Assembly (NCBI GenBank): GCA_015069135.1
Contig: SVJE01000005.1
Location: forward strand, 124,001-188,000
Direction of reading: 5' to 3'
Length of the DNA: 64,000 bases
Origin: Oscillospiraceae bacterium
GTDB lineage: Bacteria; Bacillota; Clostridia; UBA1212; SIG427
Positions within the stretch are counted from its first letter, which is position 1. Each line of letters begins with the position of its first letter. Position numbers and translations under genes: made by a program. The notes beneath the pieces are model-generated. The model did not search any database. It had not been told where the DNA came from and saw only the letters and a program-made list of their open reading frames with translations. Positions 22,934 through 31,051 of this stretch are shown here, piece by piece.

Positions 22934-23987
22934 AATTCACCTCTTCAATATCCAACGTAAACCTGAACAAAGCTCCACCTTTTTTAAGATTCTCTGCTGT
23001 TATTTCTCCACCGTGAGCTTTTATAATTGTTGAACACACAGATAAACCAATTCCAGTATTTCTCTTATGGTTATCTCCTGTAGATTTGGTGTCCCCATAC
23101 ATCCCTGAAAAAATACTTTTCAGTTTTTCTTCTCTTATTCCACATCCGTTGTCAGAAACTTCGAAAGTTGCTTTGTTAAAAGCTACTGAAACTTTCAGCA
23201 CAATTTCTGTCATTCCTTTGCCATGTATAACTGCATTTTCCAAAAGATTCATTAAAACCTGTTCAATCAATATCGCATCCATTGGTATCGTAATAAAATC
23301 TTCGGGAATCTGTAATTTTACAGCGTAATCAGGATATTTTCTTTTAAACTTATGTATTACTGAATCAATAAGTTCATCCAGAACTGTAGGAGTCTTTGTA
23401 ATTTTAACATTTCCGCTGTCAAGTTTTGTAACTGACAATAAGTTCTCCACCATACGTACCAACCACTTAGAATCATCTCTGATACCTTTCAGCATCTGCT
23501 TTTCCAATTCCGGAGATAATGTATCTTTGTTTTCAAGAATTACACTGCTGGAGCCATAAATTGATGTAAGCGGTGTCCTTATATCATGGGATATCGCTCT
23601 TAAAAGATTTGCTCTCATTTTTTCCATTTCTGCTTCAGCTTTAATGGCTTCATGTTTTCTGATTTTTGTGGTCATAGTGCTTATAATTAAGGCTACAGCA
23701 ATCATGGCTATCGCCGAAACAATATTCTCATACACGGTAAAATCGAACTGAAAATACGGAAAAGTAAATGCATAATTTACCGCTAAAACACTTATTATGG
23801 CAGAAACCACACCATACAAATAGCCTTTAGTAAAAAATGATATAAAAAGCACAGCCAATACAAAAACTGTAGGTATCAATGCTTCTGCATTAATCCACGT
23901 CTGTATAGCTAAACAAATCAGGAAAGCTACTAAGAGAGTAGTCACAGAAATAATCAAATTTTTTAATTTCATAAAAATGTTTCTCAT
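22926..23987 (-). CDS. KdpD-C-terminal-like sensor histidine kinase
   Basis: A 353-residue kinase. Four short hydrophobic helices in the first ~115 residues form a DUF4118-type sensor membrane domain as in the C-terminal half of KdpD. HisKA follows with the phospho-His in RAISHDIRTPLTSIYG, then an HATPase domain with NLLENAVIHG, DNGCGIREEKL and TGIGLSVCSTIIKAHGG. The large N-terminal KdpD/Usp cytoplasmic part is missing, so potassium or c-di-AMP sensing through that part is absent. Paired with the downstream regulator. Confidence 0.88.
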   Translation of the reverse strand: MRNIFMKLKNLIISVTTLLVAFLICLAIQTWINAEALIPTVFVLAVLFISFFTKGYLYGVVSAIISVLAVNYAFTFPYFQFDFTVYENIVSAIAMIAVALIISTMTTKIRKHEAIKAEAEMEKMRANLLRAISHDIRTPLTSIYGSSSVILENKDTLSPELEKQMLKGIRDDSKWLVRMVENLLSVTKLDSGNVKITKTPTVLDELIDSVIHKFKRKYPDYAVKLQIPEDFITIPMDAILIEQVLMNLLENAVIHGKGMTEIVLKVSVAFNKATFEVSDNGCGIREEKLKSIFSGMYGDTKSTGDNHKRNTGIGLSVCSTIIKAHGGEITAENLKKGGALFRFTLDIEEVNYG

Positions 23988-24012
23988 ATAGTAAATAGTA
24001 TAACATATTACT

Positions 24013-24026
24013 GAGTGTCTGTCCCC
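24013..24026 (-). repeat. Dispersed motif copy between VanZ and kinase genes
   Basis: Minus strand TTTTCAT then GGGGACAGACACTC, in the 46-bp gap after the VanZ gene. Confidence 0.9.
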
Positions 24027-24033
24027 ATGAAAA

Positions 24034-24504
24034 TTATTTTTTTCGACTTGTTCTGCGAATTATGACATAAAAAAACAGACATACCAAAGTACCAATAACA
24101 AAGCCGGTAAAATCTATCATCACATCTTTAACAGAACTTGTTCTGTCTGAAAAGCTCTGAATATATTCATCTGTTACAGCTATCAAAAGGCCATAAAATA
24201 GACCTGCTCCATAATAAGTTTTATTATATTTTTTCTTTGTTTCTTCAACCAGCCCAGAAACAGAAAAACCCAAGGCTGCAAATTCAGTCAGATGTGCACA
24301 TTTTCTTACAACATAATGCATATCTATTTTTTCTGTGTCTGTAAAAATTTCAAAAAAAGGTGTGACAAAGGCAATAACCCAATTACTGTCAGATGTGCTA
24401 TCGTCAATATTTTTTAATGAGTTAGAAAATATAAACATTGTGACAAAAATAGTCAGAATGACAAATAAAACAATATATTTTTTATTTGAAAAAAACTTTT
24501 TCAT
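24034..24504 (-). CDS. VanZ-like membrane protein
   Basis: About 156 residues with four hydrophobic helices and VanZ-family polar motifs: MHYVVRKCAHLTEFAALGF, VTDEYIQSFSDRTSSVKDV and IDFTGFVIGT. VanZ-like proteins are found in many Firmicutes, and one member gives low-level teicoplanin resistance. No van genes are nearby, so resistance should not be assumed. The start MKKFFSNKK at 24502-24504 is chosen because AAGGAGG lies ~10 nt upstream. An earlier in-frame GTG/ATG would place that site inside the gene. Confidence 0.85.
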   Translation of the reverse strand: MKKFFSNKKYIVLFVILTIFVTMFIFSNSLKNIDDSTSDSNWVIAFVTPFFEIFTDTEKIDMHYVVRKCAHLTEFAALGFSVSGLVEETKKKYNKTYYGAGLFYGLLIAVTDEYIQSFSDRTSSVKDVMIDFTGFVIGTLVCLFFYVIIRRTSRKK

Positions 24505-24574
24505 ATCATACCTGCCTCCTTGAAAGACTACACGAAAAACACATATTTTGTCAACCAAGTGGCATTAATGATAA

Positions 24575-24614
24575 CAGTGTCTGTCCCCATGAAAATTTTC
24601 ATGGGGACAGACAC
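24575..24614. repeat. Perfect 38-bp palindrome of two facing dispersed motifs
   Basis: 24577-24614 is a perfect palindrome: GTGTCTGTCCCC, centre ATGAAAATTTTCAT, GGGGACAGACAC. It is the only paired copy in the window. In RNA or single-stranded DNA it would form a long hairpin. It lies ~70 bp upstream of the VanZ start. Confidence 0.95.
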
Positions 24615-24615
24615 C

Positions 24616-24643
24616 GACACCAATACACAGACACCAATACATA
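24616..24643. repeat. Two-unit 14-bp tandem repeat beside the palindrome
   Basis: GACACCAATACACA then GACACCAATACATA. The units begin with GACACC, the end of the adjoining motif, as if the edge of the palindrome had been copied. Confidence 0.8.
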
Positions 24644-24677
24644 CTTTATTGCTTTATCACTTTATTTATTTAAATAG

Positions 24678-24706
24678 TTGAAGTTTGTTTTTATCTATGG
24701 TATAAT
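24678..24706 (+). promoter_or_regulatory. Plus-strand promoter of a candidate small RNA
   Basis: TTGAAG (24678-24683), a 17-nt spacer and a perfect TATAAT (24701-24706). No gene lies downstream on this strand before the terminator at 24774-24801. Confidence 0.55.
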
Positions 24707-24712
24707 CTTCCA

Positions 24713-24801
24713 GTCGGTGTTCATTGCACCTACATAAACAATTTTATATTTCATACAGAACACAAGAAAAAAGCCGGAAAGTTATACTCTCCGGTTTTTT
24801 T
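24713..24801 (+). ncRNA. Candidate ~90-nt small RNA
   Basis: A good promoter begins this interval and a hairpin with a seven-T tract ends it. No start codon with a ribosome site lies between, and the reading frames either stop or run through the hairpin. It is convergent with the aldo/keto reductase gene. Function unknown; no known RNA family recognised. Confidence 0.4.
24763..24801. terminator. Bidirectional terminator
   Basis: Arms CCGGA (24774-24778) and TCCGG (24790-24794), with TTTTTTT on the plus side and CTTTTTTC on the minus side. It serves the aldo/keto reductase gene and the candidate small RNA. Confidence 0.75.
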
Positions 24802-24819
24802 CTATTCAAAAAACTTTTC

Positions 24820-25683
24820 TCAAAAATACACTGCATCTTGTCTGGGTCTGTCAGGATGTTCCCCGGACCAACCAGCCATTGGCATTTCACATATACGCTT
24901 TACGTCTTCCTGACTGATTTCAAAATTAAACAAGTCCATATTTTCGTTTATTCGGTGGACAGAAGACGCCTTAGGCAAAGGCAATACTCCCATTTGCAAA
25001 GAAAATCTTAAACAAAGTCTGGCAACAGAAATTCCATACTTGGAAGATAGCTCCAAAAGCAGAGGATGTTTCAGCACCCTTCCTCTTCCCAGAGGGCTCC
25101 ACCCTTCCACCACAATCCCATGACTGTGACAATATTCAACAGTTTCTTTCTGAATATATCCGGGATGGAATTCAATCTGATTTACCATAGGTTTTTCACC
25201 TATTCCCTGGATGTTTTCCAGATGATGTGGAAGAAAATTACTTACGCCAATTCCCTTTACAAGACCTTGTTGATACATTTCATTCATAGCCTGCCAGGTT
25301 TCTTTGTTAAGTTCTACCCATGAATCATCCAAAGGATCACTCTTAGATCCATTTAACCGTGGCCAATGTAAAAGATACAAATCAACATACTCAAGCCCCA
25401 GCCGTTCCAATGACCCTTTAATACCCGCAAAAGCCTTTTCACGCCCTTGTTCTGCAGCCCATAATTTAGTGGTTATAAAAAAGTCACTGCGAGGAATCCC
25501 GCTTTCTTTTATAGCTTCACCCAATTCAGTTTCATTCCCGTAGACCGAAGCTGTATCAAAATGTCTGTATCCTTTTTCAATGGCATCAAGAATAGGTTGT
25601 TTTCCTTTCTCAACTGTACTTTTGTAAGTGCCAAAAGCCGGGCACGGTAATTTGATTCCATTTGACATTACAAAATCAAACAT
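24820..25683 (-). CDS. Aldo/keto reductase
   Basis: NADPH-dependent carbonyl reductase of 287 residues with a TIM-barrel AKR fold. Signatures are GYRHFDTASVYGNETELG (catalytic Asp and Tyr), FFITTKLW (Lys), YLLHWPR (His), IGVSNFLPHHL and the cofactor segment VLPLPKASSVHRINENMDLF. Closest to the AKR5-type 2,5-diketogluconate reductase-like group common in Firmicutes. The physiological substrate is unknown. Together with the putative glycosidase 9 bp upstream it may form a small unit, ending at the terminator at 24774-24801. Confidence 0.92.
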   Translation of the reverse strand: MFDFVMSNGIKLPCPAFGTYKSTVEKGKQPILDAIEKGYRHFDTASVYGNETELGEAIKESGIPRSDFFITTKLWAAEQGREKAFAGIKGSLERLGLEYVDLYLLHWPRLNGSKSDPLDDSWVELNKETWQAMNEMYQQGLVKGIGVSNFLPHHLENIQGIGEKPMVNQIEFHPGYIQKETVEYCHSHGIVVEGWSPLGRGRVLKHPLLLELSSKYGISVARLCLRFSLQMGVLPLPKASSVHRINENMDLFNFEISQEDVKRICEMPMAGWSGEHPDRPRQDAVYF

Positions 25684-25691
25684 AAATTAAC

Positions 25692-26912
25692 TCACCTTAT
25701 CATCTCACCATCACCGGGAGCCAACAACAAATGATATCTGCCATCATCAGCTTTCACCATATCCTGCCACTGTCCGGTTACTTTATTCAACCACTGAGGT
25801 TGATGTTCACACTTAAAAGCAATATACTGAGGATTATCATGATCTTTATTAGCCAGAATAACCTTTTCGTTAGTAAAGAATCCTAAAATAATTTTTTCAG
25901 CCCACACATCGGTAAAATCCTTATACTGGTGGAAATACTTTACGTGTGTATCACCTTTTGCAAAACCAATATGGAAGACAGCCTCAGACTCTGCGTCCAT
26001 CACCTCTCCACCTAACAGCGCTAAATCTTTATTAATTCGCTGAACCATATAGTATCTGCTGTCCTTGGTTCCATCCAGGTGCACCATAGCGTGGTGGTAA
26101 TCCCAACCTTCTGCTCTACCCGGTGGCGTCGCGTAGGTAAAATAGTCAATTTCATCTGCACCGTATGCCAGAGCAGCAAAAACTTCCCATCTCATTTCAG
26201 ATTCATTTACATGACGGAAATCCCAGTGTTCAACTACCTGTAAAATAGCTTTCCATGGTATATTCTGTTCAGCTGCAATTTCCCTTATTATCTCCAAGTT
26301 ATCATAATAACTCGGGCGATCAACTCTCTCAAAAACTTTCTCTACCCAGCCGTTGGCAACTCTGCTTTCTTCTGAAATATCAGCTTCAGGTTTGTCAGTT
26401 AATCTGTCAACAGCCTTAAACATCAGATTGTAGTGGTCAAAACTTAAAATTTCAGGTTTAAACACTTCCACAAACTCTCTTATGAATTTTTCATATTTTT
26501 CTGCACCGTTAAGCGGTGGTACAGCCAACATATTTACCAGTGCCTTATGATTTGGATCAAGCACTTTCATAGCTTCCTTAATCTTTGCAAGTCCGGGGAA
26601 AAATGTTTCCGTAGGCTCATCCTGAAGAAAATAATCATTAAGATTAGGTATGTCCTTGTAGTCATTTATGTATTTCTCAAGAATTTTTTCCCAATCATCT
26701 CCACCTTTTCTTATTGCATAAATTCTGTCATCCTGAATACTTACTTTCATGCCGTATTTTTCAGCTAATTTTGCAACCTTAAGATTAGTATGATAGCCGT
26801 ATCTTGACTCAACAATTGTCATACCTGCATCAGCAATATCTTTAATAACGTCCTCGTTAGCAATAACCTCTCCCGGAGGTCCGCACCAGTAGGAAATAGG
26901 ATATTTTTTCAT
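25692..26912 (-). CDS. Putative TIM-barrel glycoside hydrolase, family not assigned
   Basis: A 406-residue cytosolic protein without signal peptide. The first ~300 residues read like a (beta/alpha)8 barrel of the GH-A type: KYPISYWCGPPGEV, AGMTIVESRYGYHTNLK, NDYFLQDEPTETFFPG (an acidic strand end), EILSFDHYNLMF and DEIDYFTYATPPG. The C-terminal ~90 residues form a beta-rich domain (IILGFFTNEKVILANKDHDN). Acidic residues in DEPT are candidate catalytic residues. I do not recognise the family with confidence. The start is MKKYPISYW, with AAGGAGG 9 nt upstream. Confidence 0.7.
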   Translation of the reverse strand: MKKYPISYWCGPPGEVIANEDVIKDIADAGMTIVESRYGYHTNLKVAKLAEKYGMKVSIQDDRIYAIRKGGDDWEKILEKYINDYKDIPNLNDYFLQDEPTETFFPGLAKIKEAMKVLDPNHKALVNMLAVPPLNGAEKYEKFIREFVEVFKPEILSFDHYNLMFKAVDRLTDKPEADISEESRVANGWVEKVFERVDRPSYYDNLEIIREIAAEQNIPWKAILQVVEHWDFRHVNESEMRWEVFAALAYGADEIDYFTYATPPGRAEGWDYHHAMVHLDGTKDSRYYMVQRINKDLALLGGEVMDAESEAVFHIGFAKGDTHVKYFHQYKDFTDVWAEKIILGFFTNEKVILANKDHDNPQYIAFKCEHQPQWLNKVTGQWQDMVKADDGRYHLLLAPGDGEMIR

Positions 26913-26946
26913 AATAAATTCCTCCTTAAACATCAGAATACAAACA

Positions 26947-26968
26947 CAGCCGGCCAATAAGCCGGCTG
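26947..26968 (-). terminator. Hairpin terminator of the nitroreductase-like gene
   Basis: Perfect 8-bp arms CAGCCGGC and GCCGGCTG around a 6-nt loop, followed on the minus strand by TGTTTGTATT. Strong stem, modest T-tract. Confidence 0.6.
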
Positions 26969-26983
26969 ATTTTAAAGCAAAAG

Positions 26984-27679
26984 TTATTCTTTATCAAAAA
27001 CTTTTACACCTGAAGCAAGTTCAAAATGCAGTTCGGCAACACCTAGCTCAATATTTCTTGATTTAGAACCACTGTCCACATATGCAAGAATTTTAGAGCT
27101 ACAATAGAAAAACTTAACAGGCTGAGAATTCTGAGAAGATGGCGCTTTCGCAACCGCTTTCATACCTTCAATAAACCAATCAGGCACTTCTCCGTCTGCT
27201 GTATACATATATTCAATAGGTCTTGTACTTCTGTGTATAGACATATTGACGGCAAATTCATCATCAATATTAATTTCTTCAGCACTTTCACCTACAGCAA
27301 CGATAATAACCAGTTTGTCATTTTCACCCAATTCGCAAGTCCATAAATCTTCATTATAGTTAACATTAAGCCAACAGGTACCAAGACCTAATGCTGTAGC
27401 TTCGAGAACCAATCGCTCCCCGTAATACCCTATCTTCTCATGAAGATAAGGCATGTCTCTGTCGCCAACCATGGCAAAGTAACAAGAGGCCCCTTTAACA
27501 CCAAGATAACTTTTAGCAAAAGCTTCTCCGCGGTTCTGTATTAACTGAATCTTAAGACCACTGGCTGCATTAACTTCTTCAATACATTTTTCCAAAGCTT
27601 TCACATGTTCTTCTTTAAGGGATGTCTGAAAATAATTTCGGTTTGACTTTCTTACCTCTATTGCTTCTCTTATTGTCAT
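26984..27679 (-). CDS. Nitroreductase-fold protein (TM1586-like)
   Basis: About 231 residues, FMN-binding nitroreductase fold of the TM1586 group (PF14512), which carries two half-repeats in one chain. Motifs are TIREAIEVRKSNRNYF, YYGERLVLEATALGLGTCWL (central helix) and VAKAPSSQNSQPVKFF in the second half. It probably reduces nitro or quinone compounds; the substrate is unknown. I start at ATG 27677-27679, with GGAGGAGG ~10 nt upstream. An in-frame ATG nine codons earlier would engulf the ribosome site. Confidence 0.85.
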   Translation of the reverse strand: MTIREAIEVRKSNRNYFQTSLKEEHVKALEKCIEEVNAASGLKIQLIQNRGEAFAKSYLGVKGASCYFAMVGDRDMPYLHEKIGYYGERLVLEATALGLGTCWLNVNYNEDLWTCELGENDKLVIIVAVGESAEEINIDDEFAVNMSIHRSTRPIEYMYTADGEVPDWFIEGMKAVAKAPSSQNSQPVKFFYCSSKILAYVDSGSKSRNIELGVAELHFELASGVKVFDKE

Positions 27680-27776
27680 AATCGACAAACCTCCTCCATA
27701 AATCATTTTTAGTCCGTTTTCTAATAGGTCTATTTTACCATGAATTCAAACATGTGAAAAGACCTAATTCACAAAT

Positions 27777-29384
27777 TTACTCCCATTTCCTGCAAATATT
27801 ATTTATATCTTTAGTAAGCGTTTCCAGTTCTTCCTGAGAAGCATTTCGCTTAGCCATAACTAAATTTGCAAGTCTTCTTAAAGCAGCAGATAATTTATCA
27901 AAAGCAGAAAGTTTGCCCGTTGGAACTTTACCGCCCATCTTATCTTTTTCTATCAGAACTTTATTACCTTCTTTAACCAAAGAATCAGTTAACAGGTCCC
28001 ATTGTTCACCATTATAGGGAGCGGTAACAACAAGTCCTAATTGATTTATAAATCTATCTTTTAATATATCACAAACTTTGTTTTCTCCATGAGTCACAAA
28101 GACTCTTGTAGGCATAGGATCGAAGGCAGATATCCATTTTACCAAACCCTCATTGTCAGCGTGTCCGCTGATACCCTGAAGTTGATAAACTTCCGCATTT
28201 ACTTCTATGGTTTCACCAAACAATTTAACCTTCTCTGCACCATCTAATAAACCTCTTCCTAAAGTTCCTACAGTCTGGTACCCTACAAAGAGAATAGTAC
28301 ATTCCGGTCTCCAGAGATTATGTTTGAGATGATGTCTGATTCTTCCGGCTTCACACATACCGCTGGCAGAAATAATTATTTTACAACCAGGTATATCATT
28401 TATGGCTTTGGATTCTTCACTGGTAATTGCAGTTACAAGTCCTGGGAATCCAATAGGATTTATCCCTTTTTCTATCATGGCTATAGTTTCTTCATCAAAA
28501 CAAGTAAGGCTGTTACGTCCAAATACTGTAGTTGCTTCAACCGCCATAGGGCTATCCAAATATACAGGAAAGTCAGGGTGACCTTTTACCAGGTTCTGCG
28601 CTTTCACCTGTTTTATAAAATACAGAAGCTCCTGAGTTCTGCCCACTGCAAAAGCAGGAATCACAAGATTTCCGCCCCTGTCAAAAGTCCGCTGTATTGC
28701 AGCAGCTATTGAAGCCACATAGTCAGGTTTTTTACCATGGCTTCTATCACCATAGGTTGATTCAATAACTACAAAATCAGCTTTTTCTATATACTCCGGA
28801 TCTTTAAGAATAGGTTTATCTGTGTTTCCTATGTCTCCTGAAAATACAACAGTCCTTGAACTTTCCCCTTCGGTAACTGTAAGCACCACAGAAGCAGAAC
28901 CAAGTAAATGACCTGCATCTACAAATTTCACACTGACTCCGTGAGCCACTTTCACCTCATGTTCATAATCGCAGGGAACAAACTTCTTAAGGACACCTTC
29001 TGCATCATCCATGGTGTACACCGGTACATAAGTAGGTTTGCCGGCTCTTTTAGCTTTACGATTTCTCCATTTTGCTTCAAATTCCTGAATATGAGCAGAA
29101 TCCCTCAACATAATGCCACACAACTCACAGGTGGCTTCCGTGGCAAAAACTTTTCCGTTAAACCCCTCCGCATATAGCAAAGGAAGATTTCCCGAATGAT
29201 CAATATGGGCATGGGTTACTATGACTGCATCAATATTAAAGGGATCCACAGGTATTTTTTGATTTTCAAACAAATCCGGACCCTGTTCCATTCCGCAATC
29301 AATTAACACATTAGAAGTTCCTGTTTGTAAAAGGTAGCAACTTCCGGTTACCTCATGGGCCGCTCCTAAAAAAGTCAGTTTCAT
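27777..29384 (-). CDS. Beta-CASP metallo-beta-lactamase-fold RNase (CPSF-like)
   Basis: A 535-residue zinc-dependent nuclease. MBL motifs are THAHIDHSGNLPLL (HxHxDH), GHLLGSASV and FSGDIGNTDKP. The beta-CASP part has VESTYGDRSHG, ISASGMCEAGRIRHHL, ISGHADNEGLVKW and VTHGE. This matches the COG1236 CPSF/KH-less group, related to but distinct from RNase J, which process RNA 3' or 5' ends. The C-terminal ~80 residues form a charged helical extension. AAGGTGACG precedes the ATG. It is a single gene between the nitroreductase and the phosphoesterase. Confidence 0.92.
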   Translation of the reverse strand: MKLTFLGAAHEVTGSCYLLQTGTSNVLIDCGMEQGPDLFENQKIPVDPFNIDAVIVTHAHIDHSGNLPLLYAEGFNGKVFATEATCELCGIMLRDSAHIQEFEAKWRNRKAKRAGKPTYVPVYTMDDAEGVLKKFVPCDYEHEVKVAHGVSVKFVDAGHLLGSASVVLTVTEGESSRTVVFSGDIGNTDKPILKDPEYIEKADFVVIESTYGDRSHGKKPDYVASIAAAIQRTFDRGGNLVIPAFAVGRTQELLYFIKQVKAQNLVKGHPDFPVYLDSPMAVEATTVFGRNSLTCFDEETIAMIEKGINPIGFPGLVTAITSEESKAINDIPGCKIIISASGMCEAGRIRHHLKHNLWRPECTILFVGYQTVGTLGRGLLDGAEKVKLFGETIEVNAEVYQLQGISGHADNEGLVKWISAFDPMPTRVFVTHGENKVCDILKDRFINQLGLVVTAPYNGEQWDLLTDSLVKEGNKVLIEKDKMGGKVPTGKLSAFDKLSAALRRLANLVMAKRNASQEELETLTKDINNICRKWE

Positions 29385-29404
29385 AAAACGTCACCTTCCC
29401 AGCG

Positions 29405-31033
29405 TTATTCTTTTAATATACCCCAACTATACAGTTTCTTACCTTCTCCCGAGTTAATATCTACACCATAAAATTCCACATTAAGTTTATTACCATCAAC
29501 AGTTATTGCTGAGTAATAGCAATTACCATCTACTGTTGCCATCATATCTTTAAACATATCCTTTTCTTCTTCCATTACACCACGGGTCTGATGGCCGGCT
29601 ACACCGGAGGCAAGGTGTACCGGGCCTTGGGGATTGATAAAGTATTCTATACCATTTTCATTTTTCACTTTTGTACCTTTAATAGCTTTTCCTTCAGAAC
29701 TTACAGGATATGTACAAGAATACACATGATCATGTCCTGTAAGAACCAAATCAACACCACACCCTGATAAAACACTATTAAGCTGCACTCTTAAATTCTT
29801 AGCTACAGTATTGTACTCAGGACTACTTCCGTATTTTCCGGGTGAGTACAACGGATTGTGCATAGCCACGATTTTCCACTTTTTATCTGTTGACAAAAGA
29901 TCTTCTTTCAACCAATTTATCTGTGAGTCGGTAAGGCCTGCATTCCCGGTTTCCATGGTGTCTCCCGTGTTCAGCACGGTAAAATGTGCATCTCCATAAT
30001 CAAAAGAATAATACATTCCATAAACTGAATTCTGAAATGGTAGTTTTATATTAAAATGTGAATATGTACACTCTGTTGCATAATAAAGATAATCAGCCCA
30101 GTAGTCATGGTTGCCGGCTGTACCCACTAATACACTATCTTTAAGATATGGAGCTGCATTTCCCAGCATAAGATTCCATTGTTCTTCAAGACCACCTTCC
30201 TGCACTATGTCACCGGTATGAATAACAAAGTTGGTTTCAGGATATGTTGTATATCCGTGTTTAAGACCTGCAGCCCAGATGCTACCGTTGTTTTCTGTAT
30301 CCTGGGTATCTGAAAAATGCAAAAAAGTTACTTCTTGTTGATTTTCTTTTCTTGTGGTAAAACTATACACTTCACTGTAAACTTCATGTTCAGCATCACC
30401 ACAGATGTAAAAATATTTTGTGTCGTATTCAAGATTTGTAAGAGCTACATAATTCTTGTAGTTGGCTGCAGTAAACTGAGTATATCCTGTCACTGTAATT
30501 GCTTCTGTAAAGTCAACATTCTCCAGTGTCTGTCCCCCTGCTTTAATATATTTTACAATCGGATGTCCCGGCTTTTTTGTATGCCATGTAATACCAAATT
30601 CCTTCGCATCTTCATCGTAAAATGTGGTTGTTATTGAACCTGGCACCACGGTTTCTGCTGTGCTTGCTTTTTCTTCAGAAAATCGCACAGTCACGGCAGT
30701 ATCGTCGATTACATTAGTTATATAACCTATGTTATCGTTCAAGAATATTTCGTCGTAGCCAACCTTTATAGAGCTTAGCCTGTATCCATCGGCACACTCC
30801 ACTGTAAGCTCCGCAACATCGTCATACTTAACTTCTGTGGTACTTAATTTGGCAGAGCCCCCTTCTTTTGGCTCCACTATAAGCTCAAGTTTATGTGCCT
30901 GATTTTTGTCTGGTTCAGCCGTCGGTGCCATTGTAGGTAAAAGGTCTCTTTTGGGAATACAACCTGTGAGAGAAACTGCTATCAATATGGATAAAATTAT
31001 TGTGATTGCACATTTTAATATCTTTGTTTTCAT
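29405..31033 (-). CDS. Lipoprotein metallophosphoesterase (purple acid phosphatase-like)
   Basis: A 542-residue exported lipoprotein with a signal peptide ending in the lipobox LTGC at about residue 25. An N-terminal beta-rich, fibronectin-like purple acid phosphatase domain precedes the calcineurin-type phosphoesterase core, with LHFSDTQD, HTGDIVQEGG, AGNHDYW, AMHNPLYS and TGHDHVYS. These supply the binuclear metal ligands. It probably hydrolyses phosphate esters at the cell surface. An exact motif copy at 30524-30537 reads AGGQTLENVDF between the domains. The next gene upstream, 18 bp away, also encodes a lipoprotein, so they may be one operon. Confidence 0.9.
   Translation of the reverse strand: MKTKILKCAITIILSILIAVSLTGCIPKRDLLPTMAPTAEPDKNQAHKLELIVEPKEGGSAKLSTTEVKYDDVAELTVECADGYRLSSIKVGYDEIFLNDNIGYITNVIDDTAVTVRFSEEKASTAETVVPGSITTTFYDEDAKEFGITWHTKKPGHPIVKYIKAGGQTLENVDFTEAITVTGYTQFTAANYKNYVALTNLEYDTKYFYICGDAEHEVYSEVYSFTTRKENQQEVTFLHFSDTQDTENNGSIWAAGLKHGYTTYPETNFVIHTGDIVQEGGLEEQWNLMLGNAAPYLKDSVLVGTAGNHDYWADYLYYATECTYSHFNIKLPFQNSVYGMYYSFDYGDAHFTVLNTGDTMETGNAGLTDSQINWLKEDLLSTDKKWKIVAMHNPLYSPGKYGSSPEYNTVAKNLRVQLNSVLSGCGVDLVLTGHDHVYSCTYPVSSEGKAIKGTKVKNENGIEYFINPQGPVHLASGVAGHQTRGVMEEEKDMFKDMMATVDGNCYYSAITVDGNKLNVEFYGVDINSGEGKKLYSWGILKE
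30524..30537 (-). repeat. Dispersed motif copy in the phosphoesterase gene (GQTL frame)
   Basis: Coding strand GGGGACAGACACTG read as Gly-Gln-Thr-Leu in the N-terminal beta domain. Confidence 0.9.
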
Positions 31034-31051
31034 TTTTTCACCACTTTCTTT

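Larger units (their letters stand above)
24505..24819. other. 315-bp gap with palindrome, tandem repeat and candidate small RNA
   Basis: No protein gene is visible. From left to right the gap holds the VanZ ribosome site, a 38-bp palindrome built from two facing dispersed motifs, a two-unit 14-bp tandem repeat, an AT-rich stretch, a plus-strand promoter, ~90 bp without an ORF, and a bidirectional hairpin terminator. Confidence 0.7.

Noticed and set aside
24034..24504. Glycopeptide resistance from the VanZ-like gene
   Set aside because: No vanHAX or vanRS genes are present, and VanZ-like proteins are common in sensitive species.
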